A DNA stretch of 6,079 nucleotides, taken from positions 2,590-8,668 of the forward strand of contig DHLV01000050.1 in the NCBI GenBank assembly GCA_002405445.1, written 5' to 3'. The notes under the pieces are model-generated. The model had not been told where the DNA came from, did not search any database, and saw nothing but the letters and a program-made list of their open reading frames with translations. Both the position numbers and the translations under genes were made by a program. The DNA comes from Flammeovirgaceae bacterium UBA4659. Lineage in GTDB: Bacteria > Bacteroidota > Bacteroidia > Cytophagales > Cyclobacteriaceae. This document shows, piece after piece, positions 1 to 5,998 of this stretch. Each line of letters begins with the position of its first letter. Within the stretch, counting starts at the first letter, position 1.

Positions 1-498
1 GTTTTTGAGGACAAAGACTTATCGTCTTTTGCGGGTTGCTACAGAATAACGGCTGTAGACAGGGCCGGCAATGAAAGCGACCCAAGCGAGGAAGTTTGCT
101 TTGACAATTGCCCTTACTACGAACTGCCAAATGTATTTACCCCCAATGGCGATAACTGCAATGATGTTTTCAGCGCCTATAGTTTGCGCGATATCACCGA
201 AGGAAATAAAACGAAGTGCGGAGAACTATCCCCTGACCAGGTATCTGACCTGCAAAGGCGCTGTGCACGCTTTGTGCAAAAAGTGGTGTTTACCGTTTAC
301 AACCGCTGGGGCGGAGTGGTTTACACCTACGATTCGGGTGGAGAGCGAACGATTTACATCGACTGGGACAGCCGCGATAACAACAAGGCTGAATTACCGG
401 CAGGCACTTATTATTACGAGGCCCAAGTGACATTCAACGTAGTCGATCCTTCCAAAGCAAACAAATCGATTAAGGGATGGGTACAAATCATCCGATAA
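1..498 (+). CDS. T9SS type B sorting domain protein, C-terminal part (5' truncated by window)
   Basis: The reading frame is open from base 1, so only the last 165 residues of a probably much larger protein are visible. Residues 13-26 (CYRITAVDRAGNES) look like the last strand of a fibronectin type III or Ig-like repeat. From residue 44 the type B sorting domain begins with NVFTPNGDNCNDVF. It continues with VYNRWGGVVY (99-108), a W-D core with LPAGTYYYE (132-140), and ends in KGWVQIIR. This order is the hallmark of the 'gliding motility-associated C-terminal domain' that directs proteins through the type IX secretion system to the cell surface or medium in Bacteroidota. The domain carries several cysteines (residues 53, 73 and 88). 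The cargo function lies upstream of the window and cannot be stated. The stop codon sits inside the start region of the next gene, which suggests co-transcription. Confidence 0.93.
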   Translation, partial: VFEDKDLSSFAGCYRITAVDRAGNESDPSEEVCFDNCPYYELPNVFTPNGDNCNDVFSAYSLRDITEGNKTKCGELSPDQVSDLQRRCARFVQKVVFTVYNRWGGVVYTYDSGGERTIYIDWDSRDNNKAELPAGTYYYEAQVTFNVVDPSKANKSIKGWVQIIR

Positions 499-890
499 AA
501 CCAACCGTTTTCTTTGATGGGGTCTGCAACTTGTGCAACCGGTCGGTTTTGTTCGTGATTAAAAGAGATCGGCAGGCAAAATTCAATTTTGCACCCTTGC
601 AATCAGCCTACGCACAATATCACCTGACCGCACTTGACCCAGCAACCAATGACCTCAATACAATCGTATTGTTGAAGGATGGAAAGGTGTACAAAAGAAG
701 CCGGGCCATTTTGGAAATTACCCGTTGTCTTTCGGGCCTGTGGCCTTTGCTCTATGCATTTGTAGTTCTCCCTGCCCCACTGCGCGACACGGTGTATGAT
801 TGGGTGGCAAGCCATCGATACACGTGGTTCGGAAAAAAGGATGAGTGCATGATCCCCACGCCACCATTAAGGTCCAGATTTATACCATGA
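477..890 (+). CDS. DUF393 / DCC-family thiol-disulfide oxidoreductase-like protein
   Basis: This is a 137-residue protein of the DUF393 family (DCC, YuxK-like), whose members have a thioredoxin-like CxxC motif near the N-terminus. The family signature VFFDGVCNLC is at residues 11-20, with the cysteine pair C17 and C20. The family's C-terminal block RYTWFGKKDEC follows at 114-124 with a third cysteine, C124, then PTPPLRSRFIP to the end. The hydrophobic stretch LWPLLYAFVVLPAPL (88-102) is typical of the family and is not necessarily a membrane segment. Length is normal. The ATG at 477 is the only methionine codon ahead of the motif and overlaps the upstream gene by 22 bases in another frame, so translational coupling is plausible. 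A redox role is inferred from the CxxC motif; no substrate is known to me. Confidence 0.9.
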   Translation: MGTNHPIKPTVFFDGVCNLCNRSVLFVIKRDRQAKFNFAPLQSAYAQYHLTALDPATNDLNTIVLLKDGKVYKRSRAILEITRCLSGLWPLLYAFVVLPAPLRDTVYDWVASHRYTWFGKKDECMIPTPPLRSRFIP

Positions 891-965
891 TTGTTGCAAG
901 ATTTTTAGCGTCAACCAGCAGGCAATAACGCTTGTCAAAAAGCATGAATTTGAGTTCTTAAACCA

Positions 966-973
966 TAAATTTG
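966..973 (+). promoter_or_regulatory. Possible Bacteroidota -7 element before fabD
   Basis: TAAATTTG matches the Bacteroidota -7 consensus TAnnTTTG exactly. It ends only four bases before the fabD ATG at 978, so a transcript from it would be almost leaderless. No TTG or TTTG element lies at the usual spacing: the nearest TTTG (949-952) is only 13 bases upstream. The match could be chance in an AT-rich gap of 87 bases. Confidence 0.22.
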
Positions 974-977
974 CGTT

Positions 978-1853
978 ATGAAAGCATTTGTATTCCCCGG
1001 GCAGGGCGCCCAATTTACGGGCATGGGAAAGGACATTTACGAAACCAACCCCAAAGCCAGGCAATTGTTTGATGCGGCCAACGATATCCTGGGTTTCAAT
1101 ATCACCCAAATCATGTTCAGCGGCACCGCTGAAGAGCTGAAGCAAACCAAAGTAACACAACCGGCCGTATTCATCCACTCGGTTGCCATCGCGCTGGCGC
1201 AAGATCACCAACAGCCCGACATGGTGGCCGGCCATTCGCTGGGCGAGTTTTCATCACTGGTTGCCAATAAGACGCTTTCCTTCGAAGATGCGCTGGGGCT
1301 GGTGTCAAAGCGGGCCAGTGCCATGCAGCGTGCATGCGAAATCAATGCCTCTACGATGGCTGCCATTTTAGGCTTGGATGATGCGATAGTGGAAGAAATT
1401 TGCGCATCCATCAAAGAAGAAGTGGTGGTGGCAGCCAACTACAACTGCCCCGGGCAACTGGTGATATCCGGCTCACTGAAAGGGATCGAAATTGCATGCG
1501 AAAAATTGAAAGGCGCGGGCGCCAAGCGTGCCATGCCATTACAGGTAGGCGGGGCGTTCCACTCACCGTTGATGACACCCGCCCGTGAGGAGTTGGCTGC
1601 GGCCATTGAGTCAACTGTGTTCCACACTCCTACTTGCCCGGTGTATCAAAATGTGAACGGCCTTCCATCAACAGATACTGCCACCATACAGAAAAATTTG
1701 ATCAGCCAACTGACTGCACCGGTGCGGTGGACGCAGTCTGTTCAAAATATGGTGAAAGATGGCGCAACCACATTTTTTGAGTGCGGCCCCGGAAAGGTGC
1801 TGCAAGGATTGGTGAAGAAAATTGCACCCCAGGCAGAGGCAGGAAGCCTGTAG
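978..1853 (+). CDS. fabD: Malonyl-CoA:acyl carrier protein transacylase (FabD)
   Basis: FabD moves the malonyl group from CoA to acyl carrier protein in the cytoplasm, supplying the extender unit for type II fatty acid synthesis. The 291-residue protein is full length. It shows PGQGAQ at 7-12 (oxyanion region), the nucleophile elbow GHSLGE at 85-90 with active serine S87, and R112 in the position of the arginine that holds the malonyl carboxylate. NCPGQ is at 156-160, GGAFHSPLM at 191-199 carries the catalytic histidine H195, and Q253 falls in the RWTQSV block. The C-terminal ECGPGKVL (268-275) is also standard. The start is fixed because the family begins within a few residues of the FPGQG motif. 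It stands apart from other fab genes in this window and converges on folK. No strong promoter or Shine-Dalgarno site is visible ahead of it. Confidence 0.97.
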   Translation: MKAFVFPGQGAQFTGMGKDIYETNPKARQLFDAANDILGFNITQIMFSGTAEELKQTKVTQPAVFIHSVAIALAQDHQQPDMVAGHSLGEFSSLVANKTLSFEDALGLVSKRASAMQRACEINASTMAAILGLDDAIVEEICASIKEEVVVAANYNCPGQLVISGSLKGIEIACEKLKGAGAKRAMPLQVGGAFHSPLMTPAREELAAAIESTVFHTPTCPVYQNVNGLPSTDTATIQKNLISQLTAPVRWTQSVQNMVKDGATTFFECGPGKVLQGLVKKIAPQAEAGSL

Positions 1854-1866
1854 GTACAAGGGCGCG

Positions 1867-1899
1867 CACACCCAATAGCGCGAGCAACGCTCCGGTGTG
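1867..1899. terminator. Imperfect hairpin between convergent fabD and folK
   Basis: CACACC (1867-1872) can pair with GGTGTG (1894-1899), and inside it AGCG (1877-1880) pairs with CGCT (1888-1891), separated by a small internal loop. It fills most of the 46-base gap between the two convergent stop codons, where a bidirectional terminator is expected. There is no T run on either strand, so intrinsic termination is uncertain. Confidence 0.3.
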
Positions 1900-2406
1900 T
1901 TATCCCTTCGCTTCATCTGCCCCGTCCACCCGTTTTACCGCCAAAGGGTCGTCACATTCCTGCAAAAGCGCTGCATTCGTTTTCTGCAAAACCGGATGGA
2001 TAAAATCCGGTGAAATTTCAGCCAACGGCACCAATGTAAATCTCCTTTTCGCGATGGCAGGGTGTGGAATTGCGAGGTCTGCCCGGTCGATGACCGACCC
2101 ACCGAAATACAGAATGTCAATGTCAATCGTTCGGGGCGACCACCTTGCAGTTCTTACTCGCCCAAGTGCCCGCTCAATTGAGAATATTGCCTCCAAAAGC
2201 TGCCCCGCTGTCAACCGCGTTTCTACCCGAAGCACCTGATTGTAAAAATCGGGCTGCAACGGCATGCCCCAGGCTGCTGTTTGATACACACTACTTTTTT
2301 GCAACACCGCACCAATCTTCATGTTCATTTCCGCTGTTGCACGCTGCAACAGGCGGCCTCTGTCACCCTGGTTGGACCCCAACAAAAGAAAAACATCTTT
2401 TTCCAT
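1900..2406 (-). CDS. folK: 2-amino-4-hydroxy-6-hydroxymethyldihydropteridine pyrophosphokinase (HPPK)
   Basis: HPPK transfers pyrophosphate from ATP to 6-hydroxymethyl-7,8-dihydropterin, the step before dihydropteroate synthase in folate synthesis. The 168-residue protein is a normal single-domain length. It has GSNQGDR at 10-16, SSVYQTAAWG at 38-47, QPDFYNQV at 51-58, and the family signature RWSPRTIDIDILYFG at 88-102. D95 and D97 match the magnesium-binding aspartates of the E. coli enzyme. IPHPAIAKRRF (113-123) supplies the ATP-binding histidine and arginines. The start at 2406 was chosen because MEKDVFLLLGSN puts the glycine motif at the usual distance. The frame stays open to an ATG at 2562, but those 52 extra codons show no family similarity. 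The gene is divergent from sppA. I found no clear promoter for it. Confidence 0.96.
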   Translation of the reverse strand: MEKDVFLLLGSNQGDRGRLLQRATAEMNMKIGAVLQKSSVYQTAAWGMPLQPDFYNQVLRVETRLTAGQLLEAIFSIERALGRVRTARWSPRTIDIDILYFGGSVIDRADLAIPHPAIAKRRFTLVPLAEISPDFIHPVLQKTNAALLQECDDPLAVKRVDGADEAKG

Positions 2407-2598
2407 TTTCAGGTACAAGCTACGTGCTGCACGGCAGTTTTGCAATGCAGTAACAGCCCAAGTTCGATTCTGTTCGGGAGTCGCTCCGGCAATCGGCAAG
2501 GCTTGGGCAAATCGCTGCGCAGATCGATGGCCGCGCACAAAGGAGAGACAAACACCACACAACCATCGCTACCACTACACAATCTGCATCCCTTTCAG

Positions 2599-2606
2599 TA
2601 TTTTTG
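2599..2606 (+). promoter_or_regulatory. Probable Bacteroidota -7 element for sppA
   Basis: TATTTTTG matches TAnnTTTG exactly and ends 19 bases before the ATG at 2626. That would give a short leader and argues against any sppA start upstream of about 2611. A -33 TTG element is not apparent at the expected distance, so the call rests on the -7 match and its position in the divergent folK/sppA gap. Confidence 0.4.
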
Positions 2607-2625
2607 TATTCTTGATGACATGCCT

Positions 2626-4401
2626 ATGAATTTCTTCAAATCATTCCTCGCTTCCTGTTTGGGTTCGCTGGTCGCGTTTGTTCTTGCCTTCCTGCTGTTG
2701 TTTGGATTGTTGGCCGGCATGATCGGAGCCGCGGTATCAGACAATGGAAATGACGGCAAGGTTCCAATCAATGACAACTCCGTGCTGCACCTGAAACTCG
2801 ATGTGCCCATTACAGAAGCTGAAATTGAAAACCCGTTTGCGGGCTTACCGCTGCCGGGCGCAACGGAGCATGCCATCAGCTTGCTTGAATTCAAGCGTGT
2901 AATCAGCGCGGCTGCCGATGACCCGAAAATTGCAGGCATTTACCTCGATATATCCATGTTTATGAGTGGGTTTGCCACTGCCAAAGAAATGCGTGAGTCT
3001 TTGCTCGCATTCCGTAAGGCTGGCAAGTGGGTAGTGGCCTACAGTGAAACGATGAGCGAGTCTGCCTACTACATCGCTTCAGCAGCTGACAAAGTGTACC
3101 TCAATCCGGAGGGCGATCTGGAGTTCAATGGGCTGTCCGTTGAGGTCTCATTCTTTAAAAAGCTGTTGGACAAACTTGATATCAAACCGGAAATCTTCCG
3201 CGTGGGCGACTTTAAAAGCGCTGTAGAACCATTTATGCTCGACAAAATGAGCGATGCCAACCGCCTGCAACTGAACGAATTGATCACGGGCATCAACAAC
3301 GAAATGATCAAAGAGATTGCAGCAAGCCGCAACATCGAAGAGAGCAAACTAAAGGAAGTTTCTGACAAAATGCTGGCCACCACACTATACGAAGCGAGAA
3401 AACATCACCTGATCGATTCGCTGGTGTATTACGACCAGGTGCTGGCAGATGTGGGAAAGCGGTTAGGGGTGAGCGATGAGAATGACATCGACTTTGTGAA
3501 ATACAACAAATACAAGAAGTCGGTGAGCGGGTACAAGACTTCCGAGAATGAGATAGCAGTAATTGTTGCCGAGGGCGAAATCATGCCGGGCAAAGCAGAG
3601 CCCGGCATCATCGGCTCCTCCACCTTTGCCAAGGAAATCCGCAAAGCGCGCACGAGCAAAAAAGTAAAGGCGATTGTACTGCGCATCAATTCACCCGGAG
3701 GCAGCGCACTGGCCTCTGATGTGATGTGGCGCGAAGTAACGCTGGCAGCAAAAGAGAAACCGGTGATTGCATCCATGGGCGACTACGCAGCATCCGGGGG
3801 GTATTACATTGCCATGGGCGCCAACACCATAGTGGCCGAGCCCAACACCATCACCGGGTCAATTGGCGTGTTCAGCGTACTGTTTGATATGAGCGGCTTT
3901 CTCGGCAACAAAATTGGGGTCACCTTCGATGAGGTGAAGACCGGTGACGTAGGTGAACTAATGACGGTGACAAGGCCGCTGACAGAACAGGAAAAACGTA
4001 TTTGGCAAAAACGCACCGATGCCATTTACGAAACTTTTACCACCAAGGCTGCCGATGGCCGACAAATGAACGTGGACGATTTGCGCAAGGTGGCCTCTGG
4101 GCGCGTGTGGACGGGCACCCAGGGCAAAGAGCGCGGGTTGGTAGACGAACTGGGCGGCTTTGAAGATGCTGTAAAAATTGCCGCTCAAAAAGCGGGGGTT
4201 GCCGATAACTACCGCGTGAGGTTTTACCCGAAACAAAAGACATTTTTTGAGCAGTGGCTGAACGATCTGGAAGAAAACGCGGAAACCACCATGCTTCGGA
4301 AAGAACTGGGCGAGAACTACCAGATGATCGAGCACATCAAAAAGATCAAATCATACCAAGGTGCGCAGGCAAGAATGCCGTTTGAACTGAAAATTCGTTA
4401 A
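2626..4401 (+). CDS. sppA: Signal peptide peptidase SppA, 67K type
   Basis: SppA is a membrane-anchored serine protease that degrades cleaved signal peptides. The 591-residue protein starts with a short basic segment and one hydrophobic anchor (about residues 6-36), followed by two tandem ClpP-like domains. The catalytic Lys/Ser dyad is present: K197 in GDFKSAVEPF (194-203) of the first domain and S390 in DYAASGGYYIA (386-396) of the second. NSPGGSALASD (355-365) and TITGSIGVF (408-416) are the usual oxyanion and strand motifs. Length matches the long E. coli-type enzyme, so both halves are intact. An alternative ATG at 2620 adds two residues. The frame stays open back to an ATG at 2281, but that extension runs antisense to the start of folK, lacks family similarity and lies upstream of the likely promoter. 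The active site is expected to face the periplasm. Confidence 0.96.
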   Translation: MNFFKSFLASCLGSLVAFVLAFLLLFGLLAGMIGAAVSDNGNDGKVPINDNSVLHLKLDVPITEAEIENPFAGLPLPGATEHAISLLEFKRVISAAADDPKIAGIYLDISMFMSGFATAKEMRESLLAFRKAGKWVVAYSETMSESAYYIASAADKVYLNPEGDLEFNGLSVEVSFFKKLLDKLDIKPEIFRVGDFKSAVEPFMLDKMSDANRLQLNELITGINNEMIKEIAASRNIEESKLKEVSDKMLATTLYEARKHHLIDSLVYYDQVLADVGKRLGVSDENDIDFVKYNKYKKSVSGYKTSENEIAVIVAEGEIMPGKAEPGIIGSSTFAKEIRKARTSKKVKAIVLRINSPGGSALASDVMWREVTLAAKEKPVIASMGDYAASGGYYIAMGANTIVAEPNTITGSIGVFSVLFDMSGFLGNKIGVTFDEVKTGDVGELMTVTRPLTEQEKRIWQKRTDAIYETFTTKAADGRQMNVDDLRKVASGRVWTGTQGKERGLVDELGGFEDAVKIAAQKAGVADNYRVRFYPKQKTFFEQWLNDLEENAETTMLRKELGENYQMIEHIKKIKSYQGAQARMPFELKIR

Positions 4402-4448
4402 CAAGAAGTTAGAATACATCCGATACAGTGAAGCGATACTGGTCACTT

Positions 4449-4476
4449 GATGCTGGATGCTGGATGCTCGATGCCC
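4449..4476 (+). repeat. Short tandem repeat, about four copies of the heptamer GATGCTG
   Basis: Two perfect GATGCTG units (4449-4462) are followed by GATGCTC (4463-4469) and GATGCCC (4470-4476). The repeat lies in the 154-base gap between the sppA stop and the first recognisable bioB remnant. No function can be assigned. The gap holds no other gene and no convincing sppA terminator. Confidence 0.7.
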
Positions 4477-4555
4477 GTTAACAATCGCACCTTGCCAACC
4501 TGTCATTTCTGCCGTGTATCAGCCGCTAACAATCAATGTTACCCCAAACGTGTGT

Positions 4556-5297
4556 AAATGGGCTTGCTGGGCGCGCCCAAAGATTTCCGAAATCTGCAAT
4601 GCGCCCATGCTTGCTGTAATCTGCCGCGCTGCCACGGTGTACCGCCAGCACAAAAATACAGATGAATGGCAAGTATGCGCATTGCAGTAGGTGAAGACAG
4701 GCGGCTGCCCGGAGGATTGAGCTTACTGCCCGCAAGCAGCACGCTACCACACCGATGCGAAAGTGCACAAGCGAATGGAGGCACAAGAAGTAACAGGAAA
4801 AGCCCTGGAAGTAAAAGAAGCCGGCAGCACACGGTTTTGTATGGGTGCTGCTTGGCGCGAAGTGCGCAACCACCACGCTTTTGAAAAAGTGCCGGAGCTG
4901 GTGAAAGGCGAGAGCAACCGCATTGGCGTGTTGCGTACGCTCGCCACGTTGCCCGAGCATCCCCAATCGGTGGCTGTCAATGCACTGGTACCCGTGGAAG
5001 GCACCCATTTGGAAGACCACCAGAAGGTGAGCGTATGGGAAATGGTGCGTATAATTGCCACTGCATCACCATGCCCAAGGCCTTGGTGCGGTTGTCAGCC
5101 GGGCGCGTGCGAATGAGGTTGGAAGAGCAGGCGCTGTATTTTTTTGGCCGGTGCCAACACCATATTTGCAGGTGGCAAGTTATGGACTACACCCCACCCT
5201 GCGGTGGCGCAAAGCCCAACCAATGTTTCAGGTACTGGTTTTGAAACCCGCGCAAGCGTACAAAGCCCTCGAAAATGCCGCCATTGTAACGGCCTAA
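4556..5297 (+). pseudogene. bioB: Biotin synthase bioB, decayed remnant
   Basis: BioB is the radical-SAM enzyme that inserts sulfur into dethiobiotin. The recognisable segments appear in the right order. They are an N-terminal ISEICNAP...CRAATVYRQ stretch, KTGGCPED (4694-4717), AYCPQAARYHTD, GSTRFCMGAAW (from 4823), PEHPQSVAVNALVPVEGT, MPKALVRLSAGRVRM (from 5071), LAGANTIFAGGKL (from 5144), and MFQVLVLKPAQAYKA (from 5223). The damage is extensive. There is a TAG at 4688-4690. A TGA at 4718-4720 replaces the middle cysteine of the CxxxCxxC cluster motif. An in-frame deletion at about 4907-4912 is worth roughly 77 codons against E. coli BioB and removes two of the three [2Fe-2S] cysteines. Frameshifts fall near 5065, in a seven-T run at 5139-5145, and near 5210-5222. 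The left boundary is approximate; the right is the TAA at 5295-5297. No product can be active. Confidence 0.9.
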
Positions 5298-5744
5298 AAG
5301 CGTAGAATTCTATTCTGGCGAAAGCCTTGAAAAGGGTATAAAATGCCCGAAACGACACGTAATGTCTGAGCCGAATTTTTGATAATTTGGTTGGATTTAT
5401 AAGCCAGTAAGCGACTAAAGCACACCTCCTCCAAAGTATTCGGGTGCCGTTTATGCGGATAACTCAATCAAACAATACTTAATCCGTCCAATTGAAGAGT
5501 ACAATACTCGCAAAAGGAAATCGAGTTTAATAAAGATGCACTGATTAAGTGATTAGCGAAGGTCTCTTTGCCTTAAATAGCATACAAAGATTTTGAAATC
5601 CGTAGACCACCAAGCAGTCACCATCAACGCACTGATTCGCACTCGATACATCGTTCAAAAAGAGCGAAGTTTGCATTACCAGCAGTTCACGCCTGTTTTT
5701 GAAAGGTTCATTAGCGAGAAGCAGGGCTACCGAACTGGCGGCAC
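5298..5744. other. Gene-poor stretch, possibly decayed coding sequence
   Basis: No intact gene is supported here. Two plus-strand stretches read like broken coding sequence. Frame 1 from about 5416 gives residues such as YSGAVYADNSIKQYLI. Frame 3 from 5499 gives QKEIEFNKDALIK, then TGA (5550-5552), LAKVSLP, then TAA (5574-5576) and IAYKDFEIR up to 5603. I do not recognise the family. A 60-codon open frame at 5593-5775 exists but runs through the terminator hairpin of the opposite strand and has no recognisable product. Adjacent to the bioB remnant, this may be part of the same decaying block, but that is inference. Confidence 0.3.
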
Positions 5745-5786
5745 AAAAAAAGCTCATGGATGCCTTTTATTTTGAAAGACATCCAT
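5745..5786 (-). terminator. Intrinsic terminator for the minus-strand small-peptide genes
   Basis: On the minus strand, ATGGATG pairs with CATCCAT (plus positions 5780-5786 and 5756-5762). One mismatch follows, then CTTT pairs with AAAG (5764-5767 with 5775-5778), leaving a seven-base loop. Four bases further downstream on the minus strand comes a run of seven T (plus A run 5745-5751). The hairpin begins 22 bases past the stop of the 51-residue gene, the right place to end that transcript. Confidence 0.7.
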
Positions 5787-5808
5787 CAACTTATTCCAAA
5801 TGATCAAA

Positions 5809-5964
5809 TCAAAACTGATCTCTATCTTGCAAAGCAAAGCCGCTTTCGTTGCTTATCTTTGACTGAGCCTTCTCAGTTGAGTTTTTCTTAGTTGAAACAA
5901 CCGTGAATGAAAGAAGGGTAATTGCTGCAATAGCAATGATTGTTGAGGTTACTTTTGTTTTCAT
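5809..5964 (-). CDS. Small exported peptide, 51 residues, function unknown
   Basis: The product has an N-terminal signal sequence: MKTK, then the hydrophobic run STIIAIAAITLLSFTVV (residues 7-23). A short polar tail of about 28 residues follows, rich in K, S, N and E, and ends GFALQDRDQF. The start at 5964 was chosen because MKTK begins a classic signal peptide and is preceded by an A-rich stretch (AAAAAAATT) typical of Bacteroidota start regions. An upstream in-frame ATG at 5991 would add nine residues. There is no lipobox cysteine, so the mature part would be a free periplasmic or secreted peptide of roughly 25-30 residues. It lies 34 bases downstream of another tiny exported-protein gene on the same strand and ahead of a strong terminator, so the two are probably co-transcribed. 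I do not know its function. Confidence 0.72.
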   Translation of the reverse strand: MKTKVTSTIIAIAAITLLSFTVVSTKKNSTEKAQSKISNESGFALQDRDQF

Positions 5965-5998
5965 AATTTTTTTAGTTGTTTGAAAAAACATGATTACA

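Noticed and set aside
867..1235. 122-codon minus-strand open frame over the start of fabD
   Set aside because: It is antisense to the well-supported fabD coding region and has no recognisable product.
1781..2239. 152-codon plus-strand open frame
   Set aside because: It overlaps the fabD end in another frame and runs antisense to folK, and its translation has no family features.
4479..4534. Direct repeat TAACAATC at 4479-4486 and 4527-4534 as a possible insertion-site duplication
   Set aside because: Eight bases is short enough to occur by chance, and the 40 bases between the copies hold no mobile-element feature.
4718..4720. UGA as a selenocysteine codon in BioB
   Set aside because: An in-frame TAG 30 bases upstream, a large deletion and several frameshifts already destroy the gene, so recoding one codon would not restore it.
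4526..5020. 164-codon open frame on the minus strand
   Set aside because: It lies antisense to the bioB remnant, has no recognisable domain, and its frame openness follows from the codon pattern of the decayed gene on the other strand.
5593..5775. 60-codon plus-strand open frame as a possible small gene
   Set aside because: Its 3' end is formed by the hairpin and A run of the minus-strand terminator, it follows a TAG directly, and the product is unrecognised. It is kept only as part of the decaying stretch.
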